Notes: generated from the sequence alone by a model not told the origin. A DNA stretch of 48,920 bases from Alphaproteobacteria bacterium (GCA_022450705.1 JAKUPP010000005.1:1-48920); one strand, 5' to 3'; counted from the stretch's first letter, positions 1 through 8,982 are shown. A program made the numbers and translations.

Positions 1-163
1 TATTAGATAAAACATGCAAATTAGTTAATTGGTCTGTTCTTCCATTTACGCTATTTTTTGGCATAACCGTTGATCTGTCCCAGTGCAAAATTCCCATTGT
101 TTCATAAAGCAAAGATATTTCTTTATATTTATTTTCTAAATCTTTATAAAAATTTATTTTCAT
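1..163 (-). CDS. M32 carboxypeptidase (carboxypeptidase Taq family), N-terminal part
   Basis: Only the first 54 codons are inside the window; the gene runs off the left edge. The N-terminus reads as helix, then GILHWDRSTVMP, then GRTDQL, which matches the start of M32 metallocarboxypeptidases (family consensus LxWDxxTxMPxxGxxxRxxQ). Such enzymes remove C-terminal residues from peptides in the cytoplasm using an HExxH zinc site, which would lie beyond the window edge. Its ATG overlaps the TAA of surf1 by one base (TAATG), so it is probably translationally coupled as the last visible gene of the cox cluster. The family call rests on this short stretch only. Confidence 0.72.
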   Translation of the reverse strand, partial: MKINFYKDLENKYKEISLLYETMGILHWDRSTVMPKNSVNGRTDQLTNLHVLSN

Positions 164-834
164 TAGTGTCTTTTTGAATAAATGTAATTCATAACTAAGA
201 ATAATAGTCCAAGTATTGCCCAAGTTATTGCATATTGTAAATGGTTATTTACTATTTTTGGAGTTGAAGAATTTATGATGGTAAGTTTATGATTAGGATT
301 ACTTCCAATTAAATCCACAAAAATATTATCAACTAATCTTAGTCCTGCAAATTTAGACATTTCATCAGTGCTTATATAAAACCATAAATTTTTCTCCATA
401 TTATTTTTTGGTGTAAAAATATTTTTAATATCAGACTCTTTCAAAATACCTTTAATTAAATATTCTTTATTTGGTTCTCTTATCTTTATTATTTCTTTAA
501 GCCATCCTCGATTGGTTAAAATATATCTGCCATCTTTAAGTAAAAAGGGAGTTATTAAATGATAACCAACTTGGTCTTTATTAACCCTAGGACCTAAAAA
601 CATACTCTTTTCATTAATAAAAGTACCTTCCAAATATACATTTTTAAATTTAAAGTTTCTTAAATCACCAGATAGTACATTTATATTTATTGAATCTGAA
701 TTATAAGCTTTTTCAATATTGCTAATTAAATTTTTCTTCCACTCAAGTCTTTTAACTTGCCAAATACTTAAACTAAAACAAATCAAAGAAATTATTATTG
801 AAACTAAAGTGAAAGTTTTTTTTATTTTTAACAA
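163..834 (-). CDS. surf1: SURF1 family cytochrome c oxidase assembly protein
   Basis: SURF1 proteins help insert heme a into subunit I of cytochrome aa3 oxidase at the inner membrane. The protein has the expected two-helix layout: an N-terminal membrane segment (about residues 8-25) followed by the family signature WQVKRLEWKKNLI, a periplasmic domain containing LGPRV and ILTNRGWL, and a C-terminal NNHLQYAITW motif leading into a second membrane helix. Its 223 residues are typical of bacterial SURF1. The start is TTG, four bases after the ctaG stop; no in-frame ATG gives the full first helix. It is the last oxidase gene of the minus-strand cluster. Confidence 0.93.
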   Translation of the reverse strand: MLKIKKTFTLVSIIISLICFSLSIWQVKRLEWKKNLISNIEKAYNSDSININVLSGDLRNFKFKNVYLEGTFINEKSMFLGPRVNKDQVGYHLITPFLLKDGRYILTNRGWLKEIIKIREPNKEYLIKGILKESDIKNIFTPKNNMEKNLWFYISTDEMSKFAGLRLVDNIFVDLIGSNPNHKLTIINSSTPKIVNNHLQYAITWAILGLLFLVMNYIYSKRH

Positions 835-837
835 CGT

Positions 838-1395
838 TTAGTTATTATTTTCTGAAATTTTTTCTAAATTTTGGTCAGACTGAAAAAAAGTATATGATAA
901 AACAATGCTATTTAAATGTTTAACACTAGGATCATTTAAAATTTTAGGATCAATATAAAAATTGATAGGTAACAAAACTTCTTCCCCAGGTTCTAATGTT
1001 TGATTTTCAAAACAAAAGCAATCAACTTTATTAAAATATTGTGCTGCTTCAAATGGGAGAACATTGTATGTTGCAACGCCTGTGATACTTTTATTCCCAT
1101 TATTTTTAGCTTTATAAAAAGCTAATATAGAATCTCCAATTTTGGACTCCATACTTCTTTGCTCAGGTTTAAAAGACCAATTTAATTTTTTGTTTACATC
1201 TGAATTAAATTCAATTTTTATTTTCTTTTGAGAAATATCTATTTGATCTTTAATATCAACTATTTTTGGCGTTCCTCCGTATCCAGTCACTTGGCAAAAT
1301 AATTTATACAAAGGAACTGCGGCAAAAGTCAAAAAAAACATAAAACTTACAAGAAATATAAGGCTAAAAGTAATTTTCAAATTATTCTTTTTCAT
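838..1395 (-). CDS. ctaG: Cytochrome c oxidase assembly protein CtaG/Cox11
   Basis: Cox11 delivers copper to the CuB site of subunit I. The 185-residue protein has one N-terminal membrane anchor (about residues 8-28) ending in VPLYKLFCQVTGYGGT, with Cys34, then a periplasmic immunoglobulin-like domain. This carries the copper motif CFCF at 126-129, followed by the conserved EPGEEVLLPINFYIDP stretch. These are the hallmark residues of Cox11, so the call is firm. It lies between the 39-residue small ORF and surf1, eight bases after the small ORF. Confidence 0.96.
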   Translation of the reverse strand: MKKNNLKITFSLIFLVSFMFFLTFAAVPLYKLFCQVTGYGGTPKIVDIKDQIDISQKKIKIEFNSDVNKKLNWSFKPEQRSMESKIGDSILAFYKAKNNGNKSITGVATYNVLPFEAAQYFNKVDCFCFENQTLEPGEEVLLPINFYIDPKILNDPSVKHLNSIVLSYTFFQSDQNLEKISENNN

Positions 1396-1403
1396 ATAAA
1401 TAC

Positions 1404-1523
1404 CTAAAGTTTAACCCAAGTCATTACATAAAAAATTAAAACCAGTGTAAGTAAAATTATTAGTAAAGCTAAGTTTTTAGCTTTTCTTTTCTTTAATTCT
1501 TCGTCTGTTAATTTTCTTCTCAT
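1404..1523 (-). CDS. 39-residue single-pass membrane protein in the cox cluster (CoxF-like)
   Basis: A short reading frame fills the gap between ctaB and ctaG. It starts with ATG two bases after the ctaB stop and ends with TAG eight bases before the ctaG start. The product begins MRRKLTDEELKKRKAKN and continues as one hydrophobic helix (LALLIILLTLVLIFYVM) ending TWVKL: a charged N-terminus, a transmembrane segment and a short tail. Alphaproteobacterial cox operons often carry a tiny gene called coxF here, thought to aid oxidase assembly. Assignment is by position and shape; I cannot confirm homology. The tight packing and lack of any other use of the gap make it a credible gene. Confidence 0.72.
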   Translation of the reverse strand: MRRKLTDEELKKRKAKNLALLIILLTLVLIFYVMTWVKL

Positions 1524-1525
1524 AA

Positions 1526-2446
1526 TTAAGCAAATAAATTTAAATGATCAATAATCATACTTAAAAATAAAATATATAGATAAAAAATAGAATAAAGAAA
1601 CATTTTTATTGGTTTATCTTTATTACTTTTATCTAAATAAACTTTAAAAGAATGATAAATAAAATATAAACCCAGTATTATGGAAGTTAATAAATAAAAA
1701 ATACCAAAGTATCCTAAAAAAAAAGGGAGTAATGTTATTAAAAACATTAAAAAAGAATATATAACAATTTGTTCCTTAGTTTTTTTAACACCAGAAATTA
1801 CTGGTAACATTGGAAAGCCTGCGGATTTATAATCTTTTAAACAATGAATAGATAAGGCCCAGAAATGTGGGGGCGTCCACATAAAAATTATCAAAAACAT
1901 TAATAATGGCAAAATATCAAGACTGTTAGTTACGGAAAGCCAGCCAATTAATGGTGGGAAAGCTCCTGCCGCGCCACCAATTACTATATTATATTTTGTT
2001 TTTGGTTTTAACCACATGGTGTAAATAACCACATAAAAAAATATTGAAAAAGCTAAAAACGCAGCTGCATAGTAGTTTATAGCAACAGCCATTACATAAA
2101 TTGAGATCAAGCTTAAGAAAATAGCAATTCCCAATGCTTCACTCTTTTTAATTTTATTTGATGGTAACGCACGCTTTCGTGTTCTTAACATTTTGAAATC
2201 TAAATCACTTTCGTACCACATGTTAAAAGCTCCGGCCGCACCAGATCCAAGAGCAATGCAAAATATTGAAACAAAAGCAATCCAAGGATGAATTGACACA
2301 GGTGCAACAAAAATGGAAACAAAAGCTGTAAAAACAACAAGCGTCATTACTTTTGGTTTAACTAAACTAAAATAATCTTTAAAAAACAATATATATCCAG
2401 AACTCTCTGATAATTTTTTATTAGCAGATATTATTTTTGCTACCAT
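1526..2446 (-). CDS. ctaB: Protoheme IX farnesyltransferase
   Basis: This UbiA-superfamily enzyme adds a farnesyl chain to heme b to make heme o, the precursor of heme a for the neighbouring oxidase. The protein is a multi-helix membrane protein of 306 residues. The prenyl-diphosphate binding motif is N75-MWYESDLDFKMLRTRKR, with Asp81, Asp83 and Arg88 as expected for CtaB/CyoE. A second conserved stretch is GAFPPLIGW, followed by WTPPHFWALS. It starts with ATG and is followed directly by the small ORF. Placement between subunit I and ctaG is usual for alphaproteobacteria. Confidence 0.96.
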   Translation of the reverse strand: MVAKIISANKKLSESSGYILFFKDYFSLVKPKVMTLVVFTAFVSIFVAPVSIHPWIAFVSIFCIALGSGAAGAFNMWYESDLDFKMLRTRKRALPSNKIKKSEALGIAIFLSLISIYVMAVAINYYAAAFLAFSIFFYVVIYTMWLKPKTKYNIVIGGAAGAFPPLIGWLSVTNSLDILPLLMFLIIFMWTPPHFWALSIHCLKDYKSAGFPMLPVISGVKKTKEQIVIYSFLMFLITLLPFFLGYFGIFYLLTSIILGLYFIYHSFKVYLDKSNKDKPIKMFLYSIFYLYILFLSMIIDHLNLFA

Positions 2447-2479
2447 TAATAGGATTTTAAGAAAAAAATTTAAAAAAAA

Positions 2480-4066
2480 CTATGTTTTTGGAACTTTATC
2501 ACCAAAAGTATGAAAAGGTGGTGGTGAACTTACTGACCATTCTAATGTTGTAGCGCCTTCACCCCATGGGTTTGCAGCAGCTTTTTTACTACTCATGAAT
2601 GCTTTAATTACAATATAGATAAACAAAAGAGTGCCAGCAGCACTTATATATGCTCCAATTGAAGCAACTCCATGCCATCCTGCATATGCATCTGGATAAT
2701 CTGGAACTCTTCTAGGCATTCCAGCCAAACCTAAGAAATGCATTGGGAAAAAGGTAACGTTAACACCGATAAATGTTAACCAAAAATGTAACTTTCCTAA
2801 ACTTTCAGAATATTCTTTTCCAGTCATTTTAGAAAACCAATAATAAAAAGAGCCAAATATACCAAAAACAGCAGCTATTGACATTGTGTAATGAAAATGC
2901 CCAACAACATAATAAGTGTCATGAAGTGCAAAATCTAAACCCGCATTCGATAAAACAACGCCTGTAACTCCACCAACGGTAAACAAAAAGATAAATCCTA
3001 AAGCCCATAACATTGGAGTTTTAAAACTGATTGAACCACCCCACATAGTTGCTAACCAACTAAAAATTTTTATACCTGTTGGGACAGCTATCACTAAAGT
3101 TGCTGCATTAAAATATGCTCTTGTATCAATATCCATACCGGCTGTATACATATGATGAGCCCAAACTGCAAATCCAATAACACCTATTGCAACCATTGCA
3201 TAAGCCATACCTAAGTATCCAAAAATCGGTTTTTTTGAAAATGTTGAAACAATATGACTAATAACTCCAAAACCCGGAACAATTAAAACATAAACTTCTG
3301 GATGTCCAAAAAACCAGAAAAGATGTTGAAATAAAACTGGATCTCCTCCCCCTGCTGGATCAAAAAAAGCTGTACCAAAATTTCTATCTGTTAAAAGCAT
3401 GGTGATTCCTCCTGCAAGAACAGGAAGTGATAAAAGTAATAAAAAAACAGTTACTAAAATTGCCCAAACAAATAAAGGCATTTTATGTAGTGTCATTCCA
3501 GGGGCGCGCATATTAAAAATTGTAGTTATAAAATTTATTGCTCCTAAGATTGAAGAAGCGCCTAGCAAATGTATGCCTATAATTAAATAATCAACTGAAT
3601 TTCCGGGGTGTCCTATTTTAGAACTCAACGGTGGGTAAAAGGTCCAGCCCGATCCCATTCCCGTTTTATATGCCATCATTAGCATAAGAAAGGCTGGTAT
3701 CAATAACCAAAAACTTACATTATTCATTCGAGGAAAAGCCATGTCAGGAGCCCCAATCATAATTGGAACAAACCAATTACCAAATCCTCCTATCATAGCA
3801 GGCATGATCATTGCAAAAATCATGATTAATCCGTGCATTGAAATAAGGGTATTATAAAGTTGGTGATCTCCACCCAAAACTTGTAATCCTGGTTCTGCTA
3901 ATTCTGCGCGCATTGTTAAAGACATAGAAAGACCGATTAATCCTGCAACAAAAGCAAAAATTAGATACATAGTACCTATGTCTTTATGATTAGTTGAATA
4001 CACCCATCTCTTCCATCCTGTTGGATGACCGTGACCGTGATGTTCTGCTGTACTAGAATATGCCAT
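2480..4066 (-). CDS. ctaD: Cytochrome c oxidase subunit I (aa3 type)
   Basis: This is the catalytic subunit that reduces oxygen and pumps protons. All redox ligands are visible: His78 and His392 (heme a), His390 (heme a3), His255, His304 and His305 (CuB), and Tyr259, which cross-links to His255 in HPEVY. Glu257 in that motif ends the D proton pathway and marks a type A1 oxidase; Lys333 in TGIKIFSW is the K-pathway lysine. Length is 528 residues, usual for the family. The N-terminus is His-rich (HHGHGH). Base composition is higher in GC than the surrounding lysine-rich genes, as expected for a conserved and highly expressed membrane protein. Confidence 0.98.
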   Translation of the reverse strand: MAYSSTAEHHGHGHPTGWKRWVYSTNHKDIGTMYLIFAFVAGLIGLSMSLTMRAELAEPGLQVLGGDHQLYNTLISMHGLIMIFAMIMPAMIGGFGNWFVPIMIGAPDMAFPRMNNVSFWLLIPAFLMLMMAYKTGMGSGWTFYPPLSSKIGHPGNSVDYLIIGIHLLGASSILGAINFITTIFNMRAPGMTLHKMPLFVWAILVTVFLLLLSLPVLAGGITMLLTDRNFGTAFFDPAGGGDPVLFQHLFWFFGHPEVYVLIVPGFGVISHIVSTFSKKPIFGYLGMAYAMVAIGVIGFAVWAHHMYTAGMDIDTRAYFNAATLVIAVPTGIKIFSWLATMWGGSISFKTPMLWALGFIFLFTVGGVTGVVLSNAGLDFALHDTYYVVGHFHYTMSIAAVFGIFGSFYYWFSKMTGKEYSESLGKLHFWLTFIGVNVTFFPMHFLGLAGMPRRVPDYPDAYAGWHGVASIGAYISAAGTLLFIYIVIKAFMSSKKAAANPWGEGATTLEWSVSSPPPFHTFGDKVPKT

Positions 4067-4076
4067 TTTTAATTAT

Positions 4077-4898
4077 TTATGCTCCCCACCAATATACTAC
4101 AGTAAATAGAAAAATCCATACTACGTCAACAAAGTGCCAGTACCATGCAGCTGCTTCAAAACCTACATGATGGTCTGCTGTAAAATGTCCTTTTATAGAT
4201 CGAATTAAACAAACTAACAAAAAAAGAGATCCGACAATAACATGAAAACCGTGGAAACCTGTAGCCATATAAAAGGCTGAAGAATATATGCCTTCAGTAA
4301 AAGCAAATTTTGCATGATGATATTCATAAGCTTGAAAAGCAGTAAAGGTCCATCCCAAAGCTAAGGTAAGAATTAAACCATAAATAAGTTTTTTTCTATT
4401 ATTTTCTTTTAAACCGTGATGTGCCCATGTAAGTGTTGCGCCAGAGGTTAATAAAATAACAGTGTTTAAAAGTGGTATTCCCATTGCATGCATAGTTTCA
4501 ACACCTTCAGGTGGCCATACCCCGCCTATGGCTTCTCTAGAAGCTGGATACAAACTAGGATCAAAAAAAGCCCAAAAAAAAGCGACGAAGAAACACACTT
4601 CCGAAGCAATGAACAATACCATTCCATATTTCAAACCAATTTGAACTATTTTATTGTGAAAACCGCTATGAGATTCTTTTACAACGTCTATCCACCAGAC
4701 AGCCATGGTAAATAATACTACCCCCAATCCAATAAGCATAGGTAACATTGAACCACGTGTTGTTTCTTCAGCACCAAATGCCAGACCATCTCCAAAATAA
4801 CTGACAGCACCAAAAGCAAGAATAATAACTCCAAGTGAACCTAAGGCTGGCCAAGGACTTGGGTCGACTAAATGATAATTATGTTTTTCAAATTTCAT
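4077..4898 (-). CDS. ctaE: Cytochrome c oxidase subunit III
   Basis: Subunit III is the seven-helix core subunit that stabilises subunit I and binds lipid. The N-terminus MKFEKHNYHLVDPSPWP is the classic subunit III opening. Further conserved blocks are FIASEVCFFVAFFWAFF and the C-terminal FEAAAWYWHFVDVVWIFLF. Length of 273 residues fits. It starts with ATG nine bases after the ctaC stop and ends ten bases before the ctaD start. Its position between subunits II and I is unusual: in the alphaproteobacterial clusters I know, it comes after ctaG and before surf1. Confidence 0.97.
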   Translation of the reverse strand: MKFEKHNYHLVDPSPWPALGSLGVIILAFGAVSYFGDGLAFGAEETTRGSMLPMLIGLGVVLFTMAVWWIDVVKESHSGFHNKIVQIGLKYGMVLFIASEVCFFVAFFWAFFDPSLYPASREAIGGVWPPEGVETMHAMGIPLLNTVILLTSGATLTWAHHGLKENNRKKLIYGLILTLALGWTFTAFQAYEYHHAKFAFTEGIYSSAFYMATGFHGFHVIVGSLFLLVCLIRSIKGHFTADHHVGFEAAAWYWHFVDVVWIFLFTVVYWWGA

Positions 4899-4907
4899 AA
4901 AATTTAA

Positions 4908-5747
4908 TTATTTAACAATTTCTACTTTTTTAATTTCTTCATTTCTTTTTGCAGCAGCCTTTTTATTTTTAACCCAATTATCAAATTCAGATTCTGATAC
5001 AGCTTTAACCATTACAGGCATAAAACCATGGAGCATTCCGCAAAGTTCTGAACATTGACCGTAATACGTTCCTTCATTAAGAATTTCAAACCATGTATCT
5101 TGCGCTCTTCCTGGAACACCATCAATTTTTATTCCAAATGCAGAAACTGAAAAACTATGAATAACATCTGATGCGGTTGCAATAACTTTTATTTTTTTAT
5201 TTACTGGTAGAACAAGTGGTTCATCAACATCTAGCAATCGCACATATTTTTGTCCTGTTTCTTTGGACATTTCATCACACTCTTCTTTCGTACCGCAAAG
5301 CATATTACTATCAAAAGCAATGCCATGATCTGGATATTCATAAGACCAATACCATTGATTGCCAATTGCTTTAATAGTCATTTCTGTATTTGGATTATGA
5401 TGAGAATAATATAAAAGTTTAAAAGCAGGAATTGCGATTATAATTAATATTATAGTCGGTATAGCAGTCCACAAAACTTCTAAAGTTGTATTATGTGTTG
5501 TTTTGGTTGGTTTAGGGTTATTTTTTTCACTAAATCTTATAATTATATAGACCATTAATGCTATAACAAAAACAGCAATAGCAATAATAATAGGATTTAT
5601 AAAACTATCGTGGAATCGTACTACTTCTTCCATTGTAGTAGTAGCTGGAGGTCTAAAACCTAATTGCCAAGGTTTAGGTCCGCCATCTGCAAATGTAGTA
5701 CCACTGAAACTAAATAAACTTGTTAAAAAAAATAAAACTTTTTTCAC
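4908..5747 (-). CDS. ctaC: Cytochrome c oxidase subunit II
   Basis: Subunit II accepts electrons from cytochrome c through the binuclear CuA centre in its periplasmic domain. Numbered from the GTG start, a signal peptide is cleaved near FA20-DGG, two membrane helices follow (about 50-71 and 90-112), and the cupredoxin domain carries all CuA ligands: His197, Cys232, Glu234, Cys236, His240 and Met243. The aromatic electron-entry patch NQWYWSYEYPD is at 130-140. I prefer GTG at 5747 over an in-frame ATG at 5768 because GTG has an AGGGAGA ribosome site at ideal distance and gives a normal signal peptide of 20 residues. It is the first gene of the oxidase cluster. Confidence 0.96.
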   Translation of the reverse strand: MKKVLFFLTSLFSFSGTTFADGGPKPWQLGFRPPATTTMEEVVRFHDSFINPIIIAIAVFVIALMVYIIIRFSEKNNPKPTKTTHNTTLEVLWTAIPTIILIIIAIPAFKLLYYSHHNPNTEMTIKAIGNQWYWSYEYPDHGIAFDSNMLCGTKEECDEMSKETGQKYVRLLDVDEPLVLPVNKKIKVIATASDVIHSFSVSAFGIKIDGVPGRAQDTWFEILNEGTYYGQCSELCGMLHGFMPVMVKAVSESEFDNWVKNKKAAAKRNEEIKKVEIVK

Positions 5748-5753
5748 AAATAA

Positions 5754-5760
5754 TCTCCCT
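5754..5760 (-). promoter_or_regulatory. Shine-Dalgarno site deciding the ctaC start
   Basis: On the minus strand AGGGAGA lies six bases before GTG at 5747. It falls inside the longer reading frame that would start at ATG 5768, and it strongly favours the GTG as the true start. Clear ribosome sites like this are scarce in the window. Confidence 0.6.
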
Positions 5761-5768
5761 TTACACAT

Positions 5769-5856
5769 TAATAAATTAAAAGAAAATTAAACTTTATCAA
5801 CAAAAAAAATACAAATGTTGATCTATATTAATTATATTATTATATATTAGAAAATT
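5769..5856. promoter_or_regulatory. Divergent promoter region between ctaC and tldD with inverted repeat
   Basis: This 88-base gap separates the minus-strand oxidase cluster from plus-strand tldD. It contains a perfect 7-base inverted repeat, ATCAACA at 5796-5802 and TGTTGAT at 5816-5822. On the plus strand TTGATC (5818-5823) is followed after 17 bases by TATATA (5841-5846), a plausible sigma-70 promoter placing the transcript start just before the tldD ATG. On the minus strand TTGATA (5800-5795) could be the matching -35 for ctaC, but its -10 is weak. The promoter reading is inference; the repeat is directly visible. Confidence 0.4.
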
Positions 5857-7290
5857 ATGAATAAAATTCACAACTCATACGATCTTTTTTTTGAAAAAGA
5901 AGGATTGGATTTTAAGAAAACTGAAAAAATTATAAACGAATCATTAAGAAAAGCTGACGACGGGGAGCTTTTTTTAGAATTTAAACAATCTGAAAGTTTT
6001 GTATTTGATGATAAAAAAATAAAAAACGCTAGTACATCTATAGATAAAGGGTTTGGCCTGCGTTCTGTAAAAGATGAAACTTCTGCATACTCGCATTCCT
6101 CAAATATTAGTGAAGCAAGTATTAAAAATGCAGGTAAAACTGTTCAATCAATTTTATCATCTTCTTCTAAATCAAAAATTGTTGATCCAATAAGAACTAA
6201 TAAAAAACATTATTCAAACATAAATCCTTTAAACGGTTTTACTTCAGAGGAAAAAACAAAACTTTTAAAATCTATTGATGAATATACAAGAAAATTAGAT
6301 AGAAGAGTAAAGCAGGTATCTGTATCTCTTAATGGAGAATGGCAAGCTATACATATTATAAGAAAAAACGGATATCATTGTGGAGATATAAGACCTCTAG
6401 TTAGATTAAATATATCTGTAACGGTTGATAATGGAAAAAGAATGGAAACCGGTTCTAGTGGTGCGGGTGGAAGAAAAAATTATATTGATTTTTTTACTGA
6501 TAAAATATGGAAAGAACAAGCAAAGGATGCTTTGAGACAAGCGATAACAAACTTAAAATCTTGTCCGACCCCAGCTGGTAAAATGCCAATTGTTTTAGGT
6601 CCTGGCTGGCCAGGCATTATTCTTCATGAGGCCATTGGGCATGGATTAGAAGGTGATTTTAATAGAAAAAAAATATCAGTTTTTTCAGATCTTCTTGGAA
6701 AGAAAATTGCATCAAAAAATGTAACTGTGGTTGATGATGGAACAATTGATTATAAAAGAGGTTCAATAACAGTTGATGATGAAGGTACTCCGAGTCAGTG
6801 CACTACATTAATAGAAAATGGTATTATGGTTGGGCACATGCAAGATAGATTAAATGCAAGTTTAATGAAAACTAGTTCAACTGGAAATGGGAGAAGAGAA
6901 AGTTATGAATATCTTCCCATGCCAAGAATGACTAATACATATATGCTTTCAGGAAATACTTCTGAAGAAGACATATTCAAATCAGTGAAAAAAGGATTAT
7001 ATGCTGTTAATTTCTCAGGCGGAAGTGTAGATATTACATCGGGTCAATTTGAATTTTCAGCATCAGAAGCCTACATGATTGAAAATGGAAAAATTACCAA
7101 ACCTGTTAAAGGCGCAACTTTGATAGGAAAAGGAGAAGAAGTATTAAAAAAGATTTCATTAGTTGGTAACAATATGTCTTTGGATGGCGGTATTGGAACT
7201 TGTGGAAAAGAAGGCCAAGGAGTCCCTGTTGGCGTCGGACAACCTACAATTTTGGTGGATGAAATTTTAGTTGGAGGAACAGATGTTTAA
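5857..7290 (+). CDS. tldD: TldD metalloprotease subunit
   Basis: TldD is the catalytic half of the TldD/TldE heterodimer, a cytoplasmic protease that trims unfolded peptides and, in some bacteria, matures peptide natural products. The zinc motif HEAIGHGLEGD has His257, Glu258 and His262 (HExxxH). The C-terminal stretch GTCGKEGQGVPVGVGQPT is also typical. At 477 residues it matches the family. It is divergent from the oxidase cluster, a conserved alphaproteobacterial arrangement. The partner pmbA lies 3.3 kb downstream on the same strand, past four other genes. No peptide substrate gene is seen nearby. Confidence 0.96.
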   Translation: MNKIHNSYDLFFEKEGLDFKKTEKIINESLRKADDGELFLEFKQSESFVFDDKKIKNASTSIDKGFGLRSVKDETSAYSHSSNISEASIKNAGKTVQSILSSSSKSKIVDPIRTNKKHYSNINPLNGFTSEEKTKLLKSIDEYTRKLDRRVKQVSVSLNGEWQAIHIIRKNGYHCGDIRPLVRLNISVTVDNGKRMETGSSGAGGRKNYIDFFTDKIWKEQAKDALRQAITNLKSCPTPAGKMPIVLGPGWPGIILHEAIGHGLEGDFNRKKISVFSDLLGKKIASKNVTVVDDGTIDYKRGSITVDDEGTPSQCTTLIENGIMVGHMQDRLNASLMKTSSTGNGRRESYEYLPMPRMTNTYMLSGNTSEEDIFKSVKKGLYAVNFSGGSVDITSGQFEFSASEAYMIENGKITKPVKGATLIGKGEEVLKKISLVGNNMSLDGGIGTCGKEGQGVPVGVGQPTILVDEILVGGTDV

Positions 7291-7311
7291 TAATCTGTTT
7301 TTGTAAAAAAA

Positions 7312-7605
7312 TTAATCTTTTGGTTTTCTAAATAACCTATTTTCTAAAATAATAAAATTTTTTATCATTAATTTCCAAATTCTTTCAACTGTTAAGCTGT
7401 TTACTTTATACTTTTTTGACAAACTATTTATTCTTTTTAAAACAATATTAATTCTCTTTCTATCGATTATTTGTTTTTTATTTGTTTTAAATTTTACAGC
7501 CTGTCTCGCATAAAATTCTCTTTCAGCAATTAGTTTGACTAAGCGCGTATCGATATTATCAATACTTTTTCTTACTTCATTTAAGTTTTTAAATTTTTTT
7601 TTCAT
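7312..7605 (-). CDS. Chorismate mutase, AroQ type
   Basis: This 97-residue all-helical protein matches the AroQ fold, which converts chorismate to prephenate for Phe and Tyr synthesis. The residue pattern follows the E. coli enzyme domain: Arg12 in the first helix (VRKSIDNID), Arg29 in LIAERE, Lys40, then Asp48 with following basic residues in QIIDRKR. The C-terminal helix supplies the remaining site residues but is more divergent. It is a stand-alone domain with no prephenate dehydratase attached. It is convergent with tldD and lies 30 bases after gshA on the same strand. An isochorismate pyruvate-lyase role is possible but less likely. Confidence 0.8.
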   Translation of the reverse strand: MKKKFKNLNEVRKSIDNIDTRLVKLIAEREFYARQAVKFKTNKKQIIDRKRINIVLKRINSLSKKYKVNSLTVERIWKLMIKNFIILENRLFRKPKD

Positions 7606-7635
7606 CTTAAAAAAGAATAACCTTTTAAATATTTT

Positions 7636-8979
7636 TTAATATGAATTATTTATGAATATTTTGTCCGAACAGTTATTATTTTTATCAACATGTTCATAAA
7701 TTAATTTTTCAGCTGGAGTAATGCCGCTTTCAGCAATTTCAAATAAAACATCTAAAAAATATTCTTCGTTTCTCTTACTTTTATTTAAATAATTTCTTAT
7801 ATTTAATCCTTTTTTAGCTAATAATAAAATTTCGATACAAAGATCTTGAATTTTTTTTCCTTTTATCTTTGATCTTAATCCATATTTTTGAACATCATGA
7901 TTCAACTGGGAAATATCTTCTAATTTCCAATCTTTTAAAAATAAAAAAATTTCATTTAAAATTGTTTTATTGTATAAAAGTCCAACCCAAAAAGCAGGTA
8001 GAGCACATATTCTATTCCATGATCCACTATCAGCCCCTCTCATTTCGATATATTGTTTAATTCTAACATCTGTAAATATGGTACTGATATGATTTTCTAA
8101 ATCTTTAACAGTGGGTCTTTGTTTTGGAAATTTATTTAATTTTCCATTTAAAAAATCCCTAAAATTTTGATTTTTTACTTCAATATATTTTCCATCTTTT
8201 ACTACAAAATACATTGGTACATTTAGCAAATAAGAAACATATTTTTCAAATGTAAATTTTTTTGAAAAAACCTCAGAAATTATACCGCATCTCTTTTTAT
8301 CAGTTTTTGACCAAATATGACTTCTGTAACTTAAAAACTTAGATTTCTTTTTATTTATTATCGGAGAATTTGCAAATAAAGCTGTAACAAATGGTTGTAA
8401 AGCAAATCCCACTCTTACTTTCTGAAACATATCATTTTCATTTGCATAATCCAGATTAGTTTGTATGCAACAAGTTGATGACATCATTTCTAATCCGTGA
8501 GAGCCAGCTGTTTTCATTTTTTTTTTCATAATTGAGTATCTTTTTTTTGGAACCCAGCCAGAATTTTTTTTAAAATTTTTAGGATAATAACCAATACCAA
8601 GAATTCCTAATTTCTTTTTTTCACAAATTGTTTTTAGCTCGTCTAGGTAAATTTTTGCTTGTTTACAAGTTTCATGTATAGTTTTAACCGTTCCTCCTGA
8701 TAACTCAATTTGACACCTGGGTTCAAGCGAGATCGTTGATCCTTTTTTTTTTAAAGCAATAGGATTTTTATCCTCTATTACTTCTTTCCATCCTTTTTTT
8801 TTTAATAATTTAAATAAAGACTTAATTCCATTTTTTCCGTAATAATCAATTGGCTGTAAGTTATTTAAATCATAAAGAAATTTTTCGTGTTCAGTTCCAA
8901 TTTTCCAAAATTGTTTAGATTTTGATCCTTTTTGAAAATACTCAATTATTTCTCTCTTATTCTCTAAAATCTTTTTCAT
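7636..8979 (-). CDS. gshA: Glutamate-cysteine ligase, plant/alphaproteobacterial type
   Basis: This enzyme makes gamma-glutamylcysteine, the first step of glutathione synthesis, in the cytoplasm. The N-terminus has the ATP-grasp-like GCS2 opening KIGTEHEKFLYD (Glu30, His31, Glu32), followed by SLEPRCQIELSGG, the substrate-binding glutamates, and MMSSTCCIQTNLDY. Later, EMRGADSGSWNRICALPAFW is highly conserved in plant-type glutamate-cysteine ligases. Length of 447 residues is normal. The gene starts with ATG three bases after the rsmE stop, so rsmE, gshA and chorismate mutase form one minus-strand unit. gshB is not in the window. Confidence 0.93.
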   Translation of the reverse strand: MKKILENKREIIEYFQKGSKSKQFWKIGTEHEKFLYDLNNLQPIDYYGKNGIKSLFKLLKKKGWKEVIEDKNPIALKKKGSTISLEPRCQIELSGGTVKTIHETCKQAKIYLDELKTICEKKKLGILGIGYYPKNFKKNSGWVPKKRYSIMKKKMKTAGSHGLEMMSSTCCIQTNLDYANENDMFQKVRVGFALQPFVTALFANSPIINKKKSKFLSYRSHIWSKTDKKRCGIISEVFSKKFTFEKYVSYLLNVPMYFVVKDGKYIEVKNQNFRDFLNGKLNKFPKQRPTVKDLENHISTIFTDVRIKQYIEMRGADSGSWNRICALPAFWVGLLYNKTILNEIFLFLKDWKLEDISQLNHDVQKYGLRSKIKGKKIQDLCIEILLLAKKGLNIRNYLNKSKRNEEYFLDVLFEIAESGITPAEKLIYEHVDKNNNCSDKIFINNSY

Positions 8980-8982
8980 ATT

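Noticed and set aside
3399-3590. Plus-strand open frame inside ctaD
   Set aside because: It is antisense to a gene with full motif evidence, has no ribosome site and no recognisable product; the same applies to the other antisense frames over ctaE, pmbA, lptB and kdsD.
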